64,000 bases of DNA from an uncultured Clostridia bacterium (GTDB lineage Bacteria; Bacillota; Clostridia; Oscillospirales; Feifaniaceae). The notes beneath the pieces were generated by a model. It was not told where the DNA came from and did no database searches. It was given only the letters and a program-made list of their open reading frames with translations. The DNA is taken from contig CALWCA010000003.1 of the NCBI GenBank assembly GCA_944376235.1, positions 62,001 to 126,000 of the forward strand, given 5' to 3'. Position 1 is the first letter of the stretch; each line of letters begins with the position of its first letter. Of the stretch, positions 1 to 8,531 are shown piece by piece. The position numbers were made by a program, and so were the translations under genes.

Positions 1-27
1 CCTGCAGGGGCTTGTCACGACGAAATA

Positions 28-2079
28 ATGCAGCAGAAGGAGCACTGCGGGTGCGGGCATGACCATGGCCACGGACACGGGCATGAGCACTGCGGGTGCG
101 GGCACGACCATGGCCACGGACACGGGCATGAGCACTGCGGGTGCGGGCACGACCATGGCCACGGACACGGGCATGAGCACTGCGGGTGCGGGCATGACCA
201 TGGCCACGGCCATGGCTTTGAGCTTGAGCACAGCTGCGGCTGCGGGCACGACCACGGGCACAGCCACGGCGGGGCACGTTTTCCATGGCCGGCGGCGGTG
301 GCCGTTCCCCTCTTTGTGGCGGGACTGCTGCTTGAAGATATGTATTCCACGGCCGCGCTGCTGGCAGCCTATGTGCTGGCAGGCTTTGCCCCCATCTGGG
401 CGGCGGTAAAAAATGCCGTGCGCGGAAATCTGTTTGACGAGAACTTCCTCATGACCATCGCTTCGCTTGGCGCGGTTGTCATTGGGGAATATCCCGAGGC
501 CTGCGCCGTTATGCTGCTGTATCGGCTGGGCGAGTATCTGCAAAACCGTGCGGTGGACAGCTCCATGCGCTCGATTGACGCGCTGCTGGAACTGCGGCCC
601 GAGAGGGCGCGCCTGCTGGAAAACGGGGAAGAGCGGGAAGTCAATGCCGACAGGCTGAGGCCGGGGGATTTGATTGTCGTCAGGCCGGGAGACAAGGTGG
701 CGGCCGACGGCGTTGTTCGCGAGGGCGGAAGCTATCTTGACCTCTCGGCGCTGACGGGAGAGTCCGCCCCGGTGGCGGTCGCCGTGGGAGACACGGTGCT
801 GTCGGGCGGCATCAACCGGGACGGCCTGCTGACGGTGGAAGTCACCCACGCGGCCGACGCCTCCACGGCGGCCCGCGTCATCCGCCTGGTGGAGCAGGCG
901 TCGCGCGAGAAGGCGCCGACCGAAAACTTTATCACGAAATTTTCCAGGTGGTATACGCCTGCCGTCTGCGCCCTGGCCGCCCTGCTGGTGGTGATTTTGG
1001 GCGGCTTTGGCATCCAGAGCTGGGGCGACGCCTTTTACAACGCCTGTGTGCTGCTGGTGGTCTCCTGCCCCTGTGCGCTGGCCATCTCGGTCCCGCTCGG
1101 CTTCTTCGCCGGCTTGGGGGCTGCGTCCCGCAGGGGGGTGCTCTTCAAGGGCGGGAACTATCTGGAAGCACTGGGAGAGGTAAAGCATTTTGTGGTGGAT
1201 AAAACCGGCACGCTGACCACCGGAAAGCTGCGGGTTGAGACGGTGGAGCCGGCGGGCACAGACAAGCAGCACCTGCTGGAGACGGCTGCTGCTGCCGAGG
1301 CCTTTTCCAACCACCCCGTGGCCCAGGCCATTTTGGAGGCCTGCCCCGACCATCCCGAGGCAAGCGAGGTCAAGGAGCTGGCGGGGCGCGGCATCTCCTG
1401 TATGGTCGAGGGCAGAAGTGTGCTGTGCGGCAATGCAAGGCTGCTCAAAGAAAACGGGATTGAGGTGCCCGACGAGTCGGCCACCTGCGTCCATGTGGCC
1501 CGCGACGGAGATTATCTGGGGCATATTACGGTCAGGGATGAGCTGCGCGATGACGCGGTGCAGACATTGCGCCGGCTGCGTGAGCTCGGCGTGGAGACCG
1601 TCACCATGCTGACAGGGGACAATGCCCGCGCGGCGGCCCCTGTGGCACAGGCGGCCGGGGTGGACAGGGTGTTTGCCTCGCTGCTGCCGCAGGATAAGGT
1701 TTCGCGCCTTGCCGACATCAAGCGGGAGGCCAAAAAGGGCGCCAAAACCGCCTTTGTGGGCGACGGCATCAACGACGCGCCGGTGCTTGCCATGGCGGAC
1801 GTCGGAATTTCCATGGGCATGGGCACGGCGGCCGCCATCGAGGCTTCCGACGTGGTGCTCACGGAGGAGCGGCTGGGCGGCCTTACCAGCGCCATGGAGA
1901 TTTCGATTGCCACGCGCAGAACGGTGCGTGAGAATATCGTCTTTTCCCTGGGCGTCAAGCTGGCGGTCATGGCCTTTGCGGCGGTGGGGCACGCGACCAT
2001 GTGGGCCGCCGTATTTGCGGACGTGGGAGTTGCCATGCTGGCCATCCTCAACTCTGCCCGACTGCTGCGAAAAAGATAA
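28..2079 (+). CDS. Heavy-metal translocating P1B-type ATPase (Zn/Cd/Pb type) with His/Cys repeat N-terminus
   Basis: This is an ATP-driven heavy-metal efflux pump of the inner membrane. P-type landmarks are in order: TGES loop at residues 243-246, CPC metal-site triad at 347-349 in a membrane helix, phosphorylated Asp391 in DKTGT, the HP dipeptide at 429-430 typical of P1B pumps, and GDGIND at 578-583. CPC in an SCPCALAIS context suggests Zn/Cd/Pb rather than copper. Residues 5-80 are a His/Cys/Gly repeat tract that probably binds metal. The reading frame has no stop back to base 1 and no good ribosome binding site precedes the ATG at 28, so the true start, perhaps with a normal HMA domain, may lie left of the window. 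A perfect hairpin follows the stop. Confidence 0.9.
   Translation: MQQKEHCGCGHDHGHGHGHEHCGCGHDHGHGHGHEHCGCGHDHGHGHGHEHCGCGHDHGHGHGFELEHSCGCGHDHGHSHGGARFPWPAAVAVPLFVAGLLLEDMYSTAALLAAYVLAGFAPIWAAVKNAVRGNLFDENFLMTIASLGAVVIGEYPEACAVMLLYRLGEYLQNRAVDSSMRSIDALLELRPERARLLENGEEREVNADRLRPGDLIVVRPGDKVAADGVVREGGSYLDLSALTGESAPVAVAVGDTVLSGGINRDGLLTVEVTHAADASTAARVIRLVEQASREKAPTENFITKFSRWYTPAVCALAALLVVILGGFGIQSWGDAFYNACVLLVVSCPCALAISVPLGFFAGLGAASRRGVLFKGGNYLEALGEVKHFVVDKTGTLTTGKLRVETVEPAGTDKQHLLETAAAAEAFSNHPVAQAILEACPDHPEASEVKELAGRGISCMVEGRSVLCGNARLLKENGIEVPDESATCVHVARDGDYLGHITVRDELRDDAVQTLRRLRELGVETVTMLTGDNARAAAPVAQAAGVDRVFASLLPQDKVSRLADIKREAKKGAKTAFVGDGINDAPVLAMADVGISMGMGTAAAIEASDVVLTEERLGGLTSAMEISIATRRTVRENIVFSLGVKLAVMAFAAVGHATMWAAVFADVGVAMLAILNSARLLRKR
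40..216 (+). repeat. Tandem 45-bp repeat encoding a 15-residue His/Cys unit
   Basis: Three copies of a 45-bp unit run from 40 to 174 and differ by only a base or so. A fourth copy (175-216) is altered at its 3' end, and a degenerate fifth follows. The unit encodes EHCGCGHDHGHGHGH. Near-identity at DNA level, including third positions, points to recent slippage or unequal crossing-over, so copy number may vary between strains. The encoded tract lies at the N-terminus of the metal ATPase. Confidence 0.9.
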
Positions 2080-2100
2080 TTTTGCAGGGAGCAAAAGGCA

Positions 2101-2141
2101 GCATAAAAAGCGCAGGGCCGAAGGCCCTGCGCTTTTTATGC
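2101..2141 (+). terminator. Perfect hairpin terminator after the metal ATPase
   Basis: A 19-bp perfect inverted repeat with a GAA loop; the GC core AGCGCAGGGCC is flanked by A5 and T5 runs, so it can act in both directions. It lies 22 bases after the ATPase stop. Confidence 0.85.
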
Positions 2142-2472
2142 TGTTGTAAAATGCTTTTGAAAAAGCGCAAAGCGAAAGCTGCGGCAGGCGGACAATGGAG
2201 TAAAAGTGAAGGGGGCAGGAAAAACCGCAAAAGATATGAACGTAAAGTACAAAAAAGGGGAGAGGAAGAGGAGAACGGGAGTAAAAACGGCATGTGCAAG
2301 GTAATTTGAAGAAACCACATGGGGGAATGTTCACAAAAGAATGCTCAAAGGGCATATAATTGTGGAAATTAGTTATTGTATTTAGAGCGCAAATTCGATA
2401 TAATACCTTCATATGACCGCGCGACAAGGCCAAAAGTGCCTTATCCAAAAAGCGGTAGAGGAGGTTGTTATC
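2142..2472. other. Intergenic leader upstream of asnA, no gene seen
   Basis: No credible coding frame lies here. The stretch is purine-rich and becomes AT-rich from about 2320, where promoter elements sit. I looked for a T-box (its AGGGTGG antiterminator core), which would be plausible before asnA-asnS, and did not find one. Confidence 0.6.
2376..2404 (+). promoter_or_regulatory. Candidate sigma-A promoter of asnA-asnS
   Basis: A perfect TATAAT (2399-2404) follows a 17-bp spacer after a weak TTGTAT -35 element (2376-2381). A second TATAAT at 2355-2360 has a possible TTCACA at 2330 with a long 19-bp spacer. The downstream box sits about 70 bases before the asnA ATG. Confidence 0.5.
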
Positions 2473-3486
2473 ATGGTTTCTTTGCTGGTGCCGGCAGAAG
2501 GCTACTCGCCCAAGTATGGGGTGCTCGATACCCAGCGCGGGATCAAGCTGGTCAAAGACACATTCCAACGTTATTTGGCGGATGCCCTGAATCTGCAGCG
2601 GATTTCAGCTCCGCTTTTCGTTTTTCCGTCGACCGGCCTCAATGACAACCTCAACGGTGTGGAGCGTCCGGTGGCCTTTGATGTGAAATCCATCCCCGGG
2701 GAGGACGTTCAGGTGGTGCAGTCGCTGGCCAAATGGAAGCGTTTTGCCCTCAAGAAGTATGAGTTTGAACCGGGATATGGCCTGTATACCGATATGAATG
2801 CGATTCGGCGCGACGAGGATCTTGACAATCTGCACTCGGTTTACGTTGACCAGTGGGATTGGGAGGCGGTGATTCACAGGGAAGATCGCACGGTCGCACT
2901 GCTGATTGAGACAGTAAAGAAAATTTACGAGGTGATTTTGGAGACGCAGAAGGTGGTGTGCGAGGCCTTCCCCAAGCTGACTGCTTTTCTGCCGCAGGAT
3001 ATTCATGTTCTCACCACGCAGGAGCTGGAGAATCGATACCCCGACCTTACGCCAAAGCAAAGGGAAAACGCAATCTGCAGGGAGTATGGTGCAGTGTTTT
3101 TGATGCAGATTGGCGGCAGGCTCAAGAGCGGCATCCGGCATGACGGCAGGTCTCCCGACTATGACGACTGGAGCATGAACGGGGATATCCTGGTGTGGTA
3201 TGAGCCCCTGCAGATTGCCTTTGAGCTGTCTTCCATGGGGGTGCGTGTGGACGAGAGGGCTCTTTTGGAGCAGTGCCGGGAGGCGGGCTGTGAGGATCGG
3301 CTTGGGCTTTCCTATCACAAGGCGCTGCTGAAGGGTGAGCTTCCCTATACCATCGGCGGAGGCATCGGCCAGTCGCGCCTGTGCATGATGTTTTTGCAAA
3401 AGGCACATATTGGAGAAGTGCAGGCGTCTGTCTGGCCGCAGGAAATGCTGGAAGAGTGCAGAAAGAACAACATTCACTTATTATGA
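2473..3486 (+). CDS. asnA: Aspartate--ammonia ligase (asparagine synthetase A)
   Basis: Makes asparagine from aspartate, ammonia and ATP in the cytosol. The 337-residue product has the usual AsnA length (about 330) and the family's conserved stretches: VHSLAKWKR-like [47 protein letters not shown] and the C-terminal GGGIGQSRL. The ATG at 2473 was chosen over an upstream frame opening because AGAGGAGG lies 9 bases before it and the family N-terminus aligns there. It is followed after 16 bases by asnS, so asparagine synthesis and its charging to tRNA are co-transcribed. Confidence 0.95.
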   Translation: MVSLLVPAEGYSPKYGVLDTQRGIKLVKDTFQRYLADALNLQRISAPLFVFPSTGLNDNLNGVERPVAFDVKSIPGEDVQVVQSLAKWKRFALKKYEFEPGYGLYTDMNAIRRDEDLDNLHSVYVDQWDWEAVIHREDRTVALLIETVKKIYEVILETQKVVCEAFPKLTAFLPQDIHVLTTQELENRYPDLTPKQRENAICREYGAVFLMQIGGRLKSGIRHDGRSPDYDDWSMNGDILVWYEPLQIAFELSSMGVRVDERALLEQCREAGCEDRLGLSYHKALLKGELPYTIGGGIGQSRLCMMFLQKAHIGEVQASVWPQEMLEECRKNNIHLL

Positions 3487-3502
3487 AAGTGGGGAGACGA
3501 GC

Positions 3503-4897
3503 ATGAAACGCACGGAATTAAAAGAGCTGTGGGCAAGCAGCGCCGCAATGGAGGGAAAAGAGGTCCTGGTCTGCGGATGGATCCGCACCAGCAGAGACTC
3601 CAAGAATTTCGGCTTTATCGAGCTCAACGACGGGAGCTGCTTTAAGAATGTGCAGGTCGTGCTGGTAGCCGATCAGCTCGACTGTTATAAGGAAATCATG
3701 AAGCAGAACGTGGGGGCGGCCCTGGTTGTCAAGGGCACCGTGAAGCTGACGCCGCAGGCCAAGCAGCCCTTTGAGATTGCGGCTGCGGAAGTGGCGGTGG
3801 AAGGAGAGTCCTCTCCCGATTATCCGCTTCAGAAGAAACGCCATTCGCTGGAATTTCTCAGGGAAATTGCCCACCTGCGCATGCGCACCAACACCTTTTC
3901 GGCCGTCTTCCGCGTGCGCTCGGTGGCGGCCAAGGCCCTGCACGATTTTTACCAGGGGGAGGGCTTTGTGTATGTCAACACCCCCATCATCACGGGAAGT
4001 GACTGCGAGGGCGCCGGCGAGATGTTCCGCGTGACCACGCTGGATTTGGAAAACCTGCCCAAAACGCCCGACGGCAAGGTCGACTTCAGCCAGGACTTCT
4101 TCGGCAAGGAGTCAAACCTCACCGTTTCCGGACAGCTTGAGGCCGAATGCTTTGCGCTGGCCTTCGGAAAGGTGTATACCTTCGGGCCCACTTTCCGCGC
4201 CGAAAACTCCAACACGGCGCGCCATGCCGCGGAGTTTTGGATGAACGAGCCCGAGATTGCCTTTGCCGATTTGAATGACAATATGGCGCTGGCCGAGCGT
4301 ATGATCAAGTATGTCATCCGCGAAGTGCTGGAAAAGTGCCCTGACGATATGGCCTTTTTCAACGAGTTTTTCGACAAGGGCCTGCTGGCCCGTCTGAAGG
4401 CGCTGGTCGAGGCCGAATTTGCCCATGTGAGCTATACCGAGGCGGTGGAAAAGCTGCTCGAACACAAGGACGAATTTGAATACCCCGTCTTCTGGGGCTG
4501 CGATTTGCAGACCGAGCACGAGAGGTATCTCACCGAGAAAATCTATCAAAAGCCGGTCTTCGTCACCGACTATCCCAAGGAAATCAAGGCCTTCTATATG
4601 CGCCTCAATGACGACGGCAAGACTGTGGCGGCCATGGATTTGCTGGTGCCCGGCGTGGGCGAGATCATCGGGGGCAGCCAGAGAGAAGAGCGTCTGGACG
4701 TGCTGGAAGAGCGCATTCGCGAGTTTGGGCTCAAGCGTGAGGACTACTGGTGGTACCTTGAGCTGCGCAAGTACGGCGGCACCAAGCATGCGGGCTACGG
4801 CCTGGGATTTGAGCGCCTAATTATGTATCTGACCGGGATTGGCAATATCCGCGATGTGCTTCCCTTCCCGAGAACGGTCGGAAAGGCCGAGTTTTAA
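3503..4897 (+). CDS. asnS: Asparaginyl-tRNA synthetase
   Basis: Charges tRNA-Asn with asparagine. The 464-residue protein is a class IIb synthetase: an N-terminal OB-fold anticodon-binding domain (about residues 17-110, [21 protein letters not shown]), then the class II core with motif 2 (FRAENSNT) and motif 3 ([15 protein letters not shown]). The ATG at 3503 has GGGGAG upstream. It forms an operon with asnA. The later gatCAB genes are therefore not needed for Asn-tRNA and are probably used for Gln-tRNA. Confidence 0.95.
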   Translation: MKRTELKELWASSAAMEGKEVLVCGWIRTSRDSKNFGFIELNDGSCFKNVQVVLVADQLDCYKEIMKQNVGAALVVKGTVKLTPQAKQPFEIAAAEVAVEGESSPDYPLQKKRHSLEFLREIAHLRMRTNTFSAVFRVRSVAAKALHDFYQGEGFVYVNTPIITGSDCEGAGEMFRVTTLDLENLPKTPDGKVDFSQDFFGKESNLTVSGQLEAECFALAFGKVYTFGPTFRAENSNTARHAAEFWMNEPEIAFADLNDNMALAERMIKYVIREVLEKCPDDMAFFNEFFDKGLLARLKALVEAEFAHVSYTEAVEKLLEHKDEFEYPVFWGCDLQTEHERYLTEKIYQKPVFVTDYPKEIKAFYMRLNDDGKTVAAMDLLVPGVGEIIGGSQREERLDVLEERIREFGLKREDYWWYLELRKYGGTKHAGYGLGFERLIMYLTGIGNIRDVLPFPRTVGKAEF

Positions 4898-4952
4898 GAC
4901 TCAAATTGACAACAATCGCGGAAAACCGCGAGCTTGGGGAGTAATCGGGCAT

Positions 4953-5822
4953 ATGAAATCCAACCAATCCAATCAAAACGCAAATTATATCATCGGCATC
5001 GACATTGGGGGCACCATTACCAAAATCGCCGGCATCGGAGGGGACGGCTCGCTCTCCTGTCTTCAGGTACGCGCCACCGACCCACTGGCATCGCTGTATG
5101 GGGCCTTTGGAAAATTTCTCAGCCAAAACAACATTCAGCTTGACCAGGTGCAGCATATCATGGTGACGGGAGTGGGCTCTTCAGCACTCAAAGAAGCCAT
5201 TTACGGTATTCCGACCAGCGTTGTGGACGAGTTTTACTGTACCGGGCGCGGCGGCCTCTATCTCTCCGACTTGGAGGAGGGAATCATCGTCAGCATGGGT
5301 ACCGGAACGGCCTTTGTCTATGCCACGCCTGACAAGATCGAGCATCTGGGCGGAACGGGAATCGGCGGCGGGACCTTGGTGGGGCTGTCCAATGCCGTGC
5401 TCAATGTGCGGGACATCAAAAATCTCGTGAAGCTGGCGCAAAAAGGGGATTTGCGCAGGGTAGATCTCTCGATTGGGGACATCACGACGAATGCCGTTTC
5501 CAACCTTCCCTTTGACGCCACCGCTTCCAACTTTGGCAAGCTCAGCGAGCTAGCCACACCGGAGGACATTGCGCTGGGCTTGCTGAACCTGGTCTATCAG
5601 ACGGTGGGGATGCTGGCGGTGTTTGCAAGCAGGGGCAACGGAGGAAAAGAGGTTGTGCTCACCGGAAATCTGGCCGACGTTCCCGAATGCGGCCCCATCT
5701 TCGAGCTGCTTTCCACCATGTTCGACGTCAAATTTCACCTGCCTGAGCAGGCACAGTTTGCAACGGCAATCGGTGCGGCGCTCTCCTATGAGAAAGAGCC
5801 CATCGTGCAGAATTTTTCCTAA
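4953..5822 (+). CDS. coaW: Type II pantothenate kinase
   Basis: Phosphorylates pantothenate, the first step to coenzyme A. The 289-residue protein has the ASKHA-fold phosphate-1 motif GIDIGGTITK near its start, and the conserved type II stretches IVSMGTGTAF and GGTGIGGGTLVGL, and ends with ATAIGAALSY. The family is distinct from E. coli CoaA and is typical of Firmicutes. ATG 4953 is chosen because GGGGAG lies 11 bases upstream; it starts 55 bases after asnS and may be in the same transcript. A strong GC hairpin follows. Confidence 0.9.
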   Translation: MKSNQSNQNANYIIGIDIGGTITKIAGIGGDGSLSCLQVRATDPLASLYGAFGKFLSQNNIQLDQVQHIMVTGVGSSALKEAIYGIPTSVVDEFYCTGRGGLYLSDLEEGIIVSMGTGTAFVYATPDKIEHLGGTGIGGGTLVGLSNAVLNVRDIKNLVKLAQKGDLRRVDLSIGDITTNAVSNLPFDATASNFGKLSELATPEDIALGLLNLVYQTVGMLAVFASRGNGGKEVVLTGNLADVPECGPIFELLSTMFDVKFHLPEQAQFATAIGAALSYEKEPIVQNFS

Positions 5823-5829
5823 AAAGAGG

Positions 5830-5879
5830 GCCGACCCCCGCGCGGCGTTTACCGGGCGCGGGGGTCGGCTTGGCTTTTG
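5830..5879 (+). terminator. Hairpin terminator after coaW
   Basis: A 13-bp GC-rich perfect stem (5830-5842 with 5857-5869) is followed by a T-rich tail with interruptions. Confidence 0.75.
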
Positions 5880-6174
5880 GAGGGACAGCGCCGCAAAGGG
5901 GAGGGACAGGCCCTCCCTTGCCGGTTCGTGGGGGCAGGGATGCGGCATTTTTGAGAGGGCCTGCTTTGCGCAGTTTTTTTAGGCGAAGCCCACCGGGGAA
6001 GGCAGTACACAGACCTTTTTTGACGCCTTGCGATGCGCTCAACCCTTTGGAACAAAAGGGCTGAGCAAGACAATGGCGGCCCGGAGAAAAAAGCTTGGTG
6101 AAAATACGAAAACCGGAGCCGGGCCGGCCGGTTTCAGAGGGCTTTGAAAGGGTGCGCCGGGAGATAAACCCGGC
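5880..6174. other. Intergenic region, no gene seen
   Basis: Between the coaW terminator and the end of the minus-strand DUF4364 gene there is about 300 bases of GC-rich sequence. Open frames here are short, lack ribosome binding sites and resemble no family I know. Confidence 0.5.
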
Positions 6175-6756
6175 TCAGGAGTTTCCAACCTTCTTGTTGT
6201 AAATGCTCAGCAGGCGGCCCAGATTCTGCATAACATTGCTGTAGTAGGGAGTGGGGTCGTCACGGAAAGCGTCGGACAGGGCTGTTGCCTGGTCGCGGTC
6301 TGGCATGAAAATGGTCGTGGAAAACATGAGCTGCTCTCCGTCGTAAATGGAGAGGGTCAGCATGGCCGTGCCGTCGTCATTCATCTGGATGGAGGAGCGG
6401 ATGTCGTTGTCATAGCGCATTTTGGCGCGAAATTCCAGCACTGCCGTATTGATGCGGCCGCGTGCAAAGGCGGGAACCTCGCGCTTGAACTGCTCCAGGG
6501 CGTCGTTTGCCAGGGAGGAGTTAACGTAAAACTCCCCTTTTCCGGGCAGCTCCACCGAGAGGATGTGCTGTGTCTCCAGCAGCTCGGCCAGGGCCTCCCG
6601 ATAGTCAAACCAGTTGGCCGAATCGGTCATCATGGTAATCATGTCAAGGTCCTGGGGTCTTGCGTGACCTCCTACAGAGCGCAGCACCGTCATGATAAAA
6701 AATTTCATGGTGCGCTTATCTCGAATCTGCCCCACCTTGGACATGTCGATTTTCAA
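6175..6756 (-). CDS. DUF4364 family protein (predicted winged-helix regulator)
   Basis: The 193-residue product resembles DUF4364, a clostridial family with an N-terminal winged-helix-like part and an unknown C-terminal domain. Features are an N-terminal helical region (KRTMKFFIMTVLRSVG), then DYREALAELLETQHILSVE, then a beta-rich half ending at SIYNKKVGNS. I chose the TTG at 6756 because GGGGG lies 8 bases upstream; the ATG at 6744 is the alternative but would have a 20-base gap. The gene is divergent from the iron-sulfur gene at 6883, with 126 bases between them. Function is not known. Confidence 0.75.
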   Translation of the reverse strand: MKIDMSKVGQIRDKRTMKFFIMTVLRSVGGHARPQDLDMITMMTDSANWFDYREALAELLETQHILSVELPGKGEFYVNSSLANDALEQFKREVPAFARGRINTAVLEFRAKMRYDNDIRSSIQMNDDGTAMLTLSIYDGEQLMFSTTIFMPDRDQATALSDAFRDDPTPYYSNVMQNLGRLLSIYNKKVGNS

Positions 6757-6882
6757 AATCAAGTCCCCCTTTGCGTTTGACTGGATGCCTTTATCATACC
6801 ATATTCCGCTCAAAAAGAAAAGGACAGGTAAAAAACTGCCCAAGGGGGCGTCGTAAAAAGACAAAAAGAGAGGAGGGGTATT

Positions 6883-7602
6883 TTGTCGCACAGCGAGGAG
6901 AAATGCCGGCGCGGCATTGAGACGCTGGCGCTTGACATGGGCGCGGCAGACGTTGGATTTTCCGCCCTGCAAGGGGAAATAGACGGCATGACGGGCAGCA
7001 TCAGCGTGGTGGTGCCCCTGTCTGACACCGTTGTCGAGGAGCTTAATCAGGGGCCCACGCACACCTATTTTCATCACTACAGGACGGTCAATGCGCTGCT
7101 CGACCAAATCACCCTTCGCATCGGGCTGATCTTGCAAAGGGAGGGGTGGTGCTATCTTCCGGTGGCGGCTTCGCAGAGCATAAACCTGCCGGGCAGCCCG
7201 CCCTTTTCGGGCAGGTTTTCGCACAAGCAGGCGGCTGTGGCTGCAGGGCTTGGGGACATCGGGCAGAGCAACCTGTTTTTGCACCGGCTGTATGGGCCCA
7301 GGGTGCGCCTTGGAACGGTGCTCACCGATTTGCCCATGCCGCCGCCCAAAGGGCGGATGGCCCTGTGCACCGGCTGCGGCGCCTGCCGCCGCGCCTGTCC
7401 GGCAGACGCCATCCACGGTGTCTCCTGGACGCCTCAGACGCCGCGCGAAGCCCTGTTTGACGCTGCGGCATGCAGCCTTCACATGAAGCGGGCCTATCAG
7501 CATATCGGCCGTGGCGCCGTGTGCGGACGCTGCATGTGGGCCTGCCCGGTGGGCAGCAGGGGAGAAAGAAGCGTGGGGCGCCTTTCCGAGGGGAAGGCAT
7601 AG
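6883..7602 (+). CDS. Short QueG-like 4Fe-4S protein (epoxyqueuosine reductase-related)
   Basis: The 239-residue protein has two cysteine clusters at its C-terminus, CTGCGACRRACP and CGRCMWACP, the pattern of a two-cluster ferredoxin domain like that of epoxyqueuosine reductase QueG. The upstream part (RFSHKQAAVAAGLGDIGQSNLF) also matches the QueG family, where similar text lines the cobalamin/substrate region. It is shorter than true QueG (about 350-380 residues) and lacks the C-terminal HEAT-like part, so its substrate is uncertain. Translation starts at TTG 6883 with AGGAGGGG just upstream. Confidence 0.7.
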   Translation: MSHSEEKCRRGIETLALDMGAADVGFSALQGEIDGMTGSISVVVPLSDTVVEELNQGPTHTYFHHYRTVNALLDQITLRIGLILQREGWCYLPVAASQSINLPGSPPFSGRFSHKQAAVAAGLGDIGQSNLFLHRLYGPRVRLGTVLTDLPMPPPKGRMALCTGCGACRRACPADAIHGVSWTPQTPREALFDAAACSLHMKRAYQHIGRGAVCGRCMWACPVGSRGERSVGRLSEGKA

Positions 7603-7676
7603 CGGATTTTTAAAAAAGCCTACTATAAAAACTTGACTGCAAAAAATCCCCCGGCAAAAAGGGCGTTGTTCATAAG

Positions 7677-7716
7677 ACAGTAACAGACACCGCAGCTCTG
7701 CGGTGTCTGTTACTGT
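7677..7716. repeat. Perfect 40-bp palindrome
   Basis: Arms of 19 bases begin ACAGTAACAGACACCGCAG and meet around a central CT, giving a perfect match. No T-run follows, so it is not an ordinary terminator. It lies 75 bases upstream of the GNAT gene start. Confidence 0.8.
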
Positions 7717-7791
7717 AGATTATCCCGTTATGTGGTAATATGGAACCGAACAGATCTGCAAATTGGAAGTTTATGAGGAGAGTAAAGGAAA

Positions 7792-8244
7792 ATGAATAAT
7801 TTTGACTATATCACATTGAGAGAAAGAGCTGAATTAAAAAGCTGTGCAGCGGAATGGTTCCATTGTAAATGGGGCGTTCCAACGGAAGCCTATCTGGAAT
7901 GTATGGAGGCTTATCTGAAAAAAGAAACGGAGTACGGTTGGTATCTCTGCATGAACGGTGACAAAATTGTCGGCGGTATGGGCGTAATCGAAAATGACTT
8001 CCATGACAGGAAAGACCTTACCCCGAATGTCTGCGCAGTCTATACAGAAAAAGACTATCGCTGCAAAGGAATCGCAGGTCATCTGCTGAATATGGTCGTA
8101 GAGGATATGAAATCCAAAGGCATTACTCCTGTTTATTTGGTAACGGATCAGACCGGATTCTATGAACGATACGGCTGGGAGTTTTTGTGCATGGTACAGG
8201 GCGATGGCGAACCCAATATGACCAGAATGTATATCCACCGATAA
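7792..8244 (+). CDS. GNAT family N-acetyltransferase
   Basis: A 150-residue single-domain GNAT. The acetyl-CoA loop is in YRCKGIAGHLLNMVVEDM (about residues 88-105), preceded by the strand VCAVYTEKDY, and it ends in the usual FYERYGWEF segment. Acceptor substrate is unknown. The ATG has AGGAG further upstream and AAAGGA close by. Base composition is plainly more AT-rich than the flanking genes and codon choice favours A/T endings, which suggests transfer. It sits inside the possible insert 7642-8503. Confidence 0.85.
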   Translation: MNNFDYITLRERAELKSCAAEWFHCKWGVPTEAYLECMEAYLKKETEYGWYLCMNGDKIVGGMGVIENDFHDRKDLTPNVCAVYTEKDYRCKGIAGHLLNMVVEDMKSKGITPVYLVTDQTGFYERYGWEFLCMVQGDGEPNMTRMYIHR

Positions 8245-8321
8245 ATTCCATTTTTTCAGGCAGCTGCTAAGGGCGCACTTCTATACGGGGTAACCCCGCA
8301 TGTGCGCTCTGCAAGACTGAA

Positions 8322-8355
8322 CACCCCGGACACCTGCGTTGAACGGTCCGGGGTG
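8322..8355. repeat. GC-rich hairpin downstream of GNAT
   Basis: CACCCCGGAC (8322-8331) pairs with GTCCGGGGTG (8346-8355). Another imperfect hairpin, with inner stem CGGGG/CCCCG, lies just upstream at about 8271-8312. No T-tract follows directly. Confidence 0.6.
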
Positions 8356-8422
8356 CTTTGCGTCGCTGCGTCCCGGACAAGGGACTGCATCCCTCACGCC
8401 GCTTGGCGGCTATCCTCTTAAC

Positions 8423-8457
8423 GCAAAAGGCGTGACCACGAGAGTCACGCCTTTTGC
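8423..8457. terminator. Hairpin between GNAT and potD, terminator-like
   Basis: A perfect 14-bp stem, GCAAAAGGCGTGAC with its complement, around a 7-base loop. The A-run and T-run lie within the arms, so it may weakly terminate either strand. Confidence 0.5.
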
Positions 8458-8479
8458 ATATTTTACTGTCTTACGAGCA

Positions 8480-8509
8480 CCCCGCTAAAGCCGGGGGATT
8501 TTTGTTTTT
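8480..8509 (+). terminator. Terminator-like hairpin with T-tract before potD
   Basis: CCCCG (8480-8484) pairs with CGGGG (8492-8496) and is followed by GATTTTTGTTTTT. The orientation would stop plus-strand transcripts from the GNAT region before they meet the minus-strand pot operon. Confidence 0.6.
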
Positions 8510-8531
8510 AAGAGCTTACAGGGGAACTGCC

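Larger units (their letters stand above)
7642..8503. mobile_element. Possible small insert bounded by a 14-bp inverted repeat, carrying a GNAT gene
   Basis: AAAAATCCCCCGGC at 7642-7655 recurs as its exact reverse complement at 8490-8503. Between them lie a 40-bp palindrome, an AT-richer acetyltransferase gene and several strong hairpins. No transposase is present and I found no target-site duplication. The right-hand copy also forms part of a terminator-like hairpin, so the match could have arisen from two similar terminators. The boundaries are therefore tentative. Confidence 0.35.

Noticed and set aside
15-350. Pro/Cys/Trp-rich minus-strand frame at the left edge
   Set aside because: Mirror of the His/Cys repeat DNA; composition is a by-product of the repeat.
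2142-2472. T-box riboswitch upstream of asnA-asnS
   Set aside because: No AGGGTGG core, no specifier-loop hairpin and no terminator/antiterminator pair could be found.
6757-7503. N-terminal extension of the DUF4364 frame to 7503
   Set aside because: The extension would overlap most of the iron-sulfur gene and reads as shadow sequence; a ribosome binding site supports a start near 6756.
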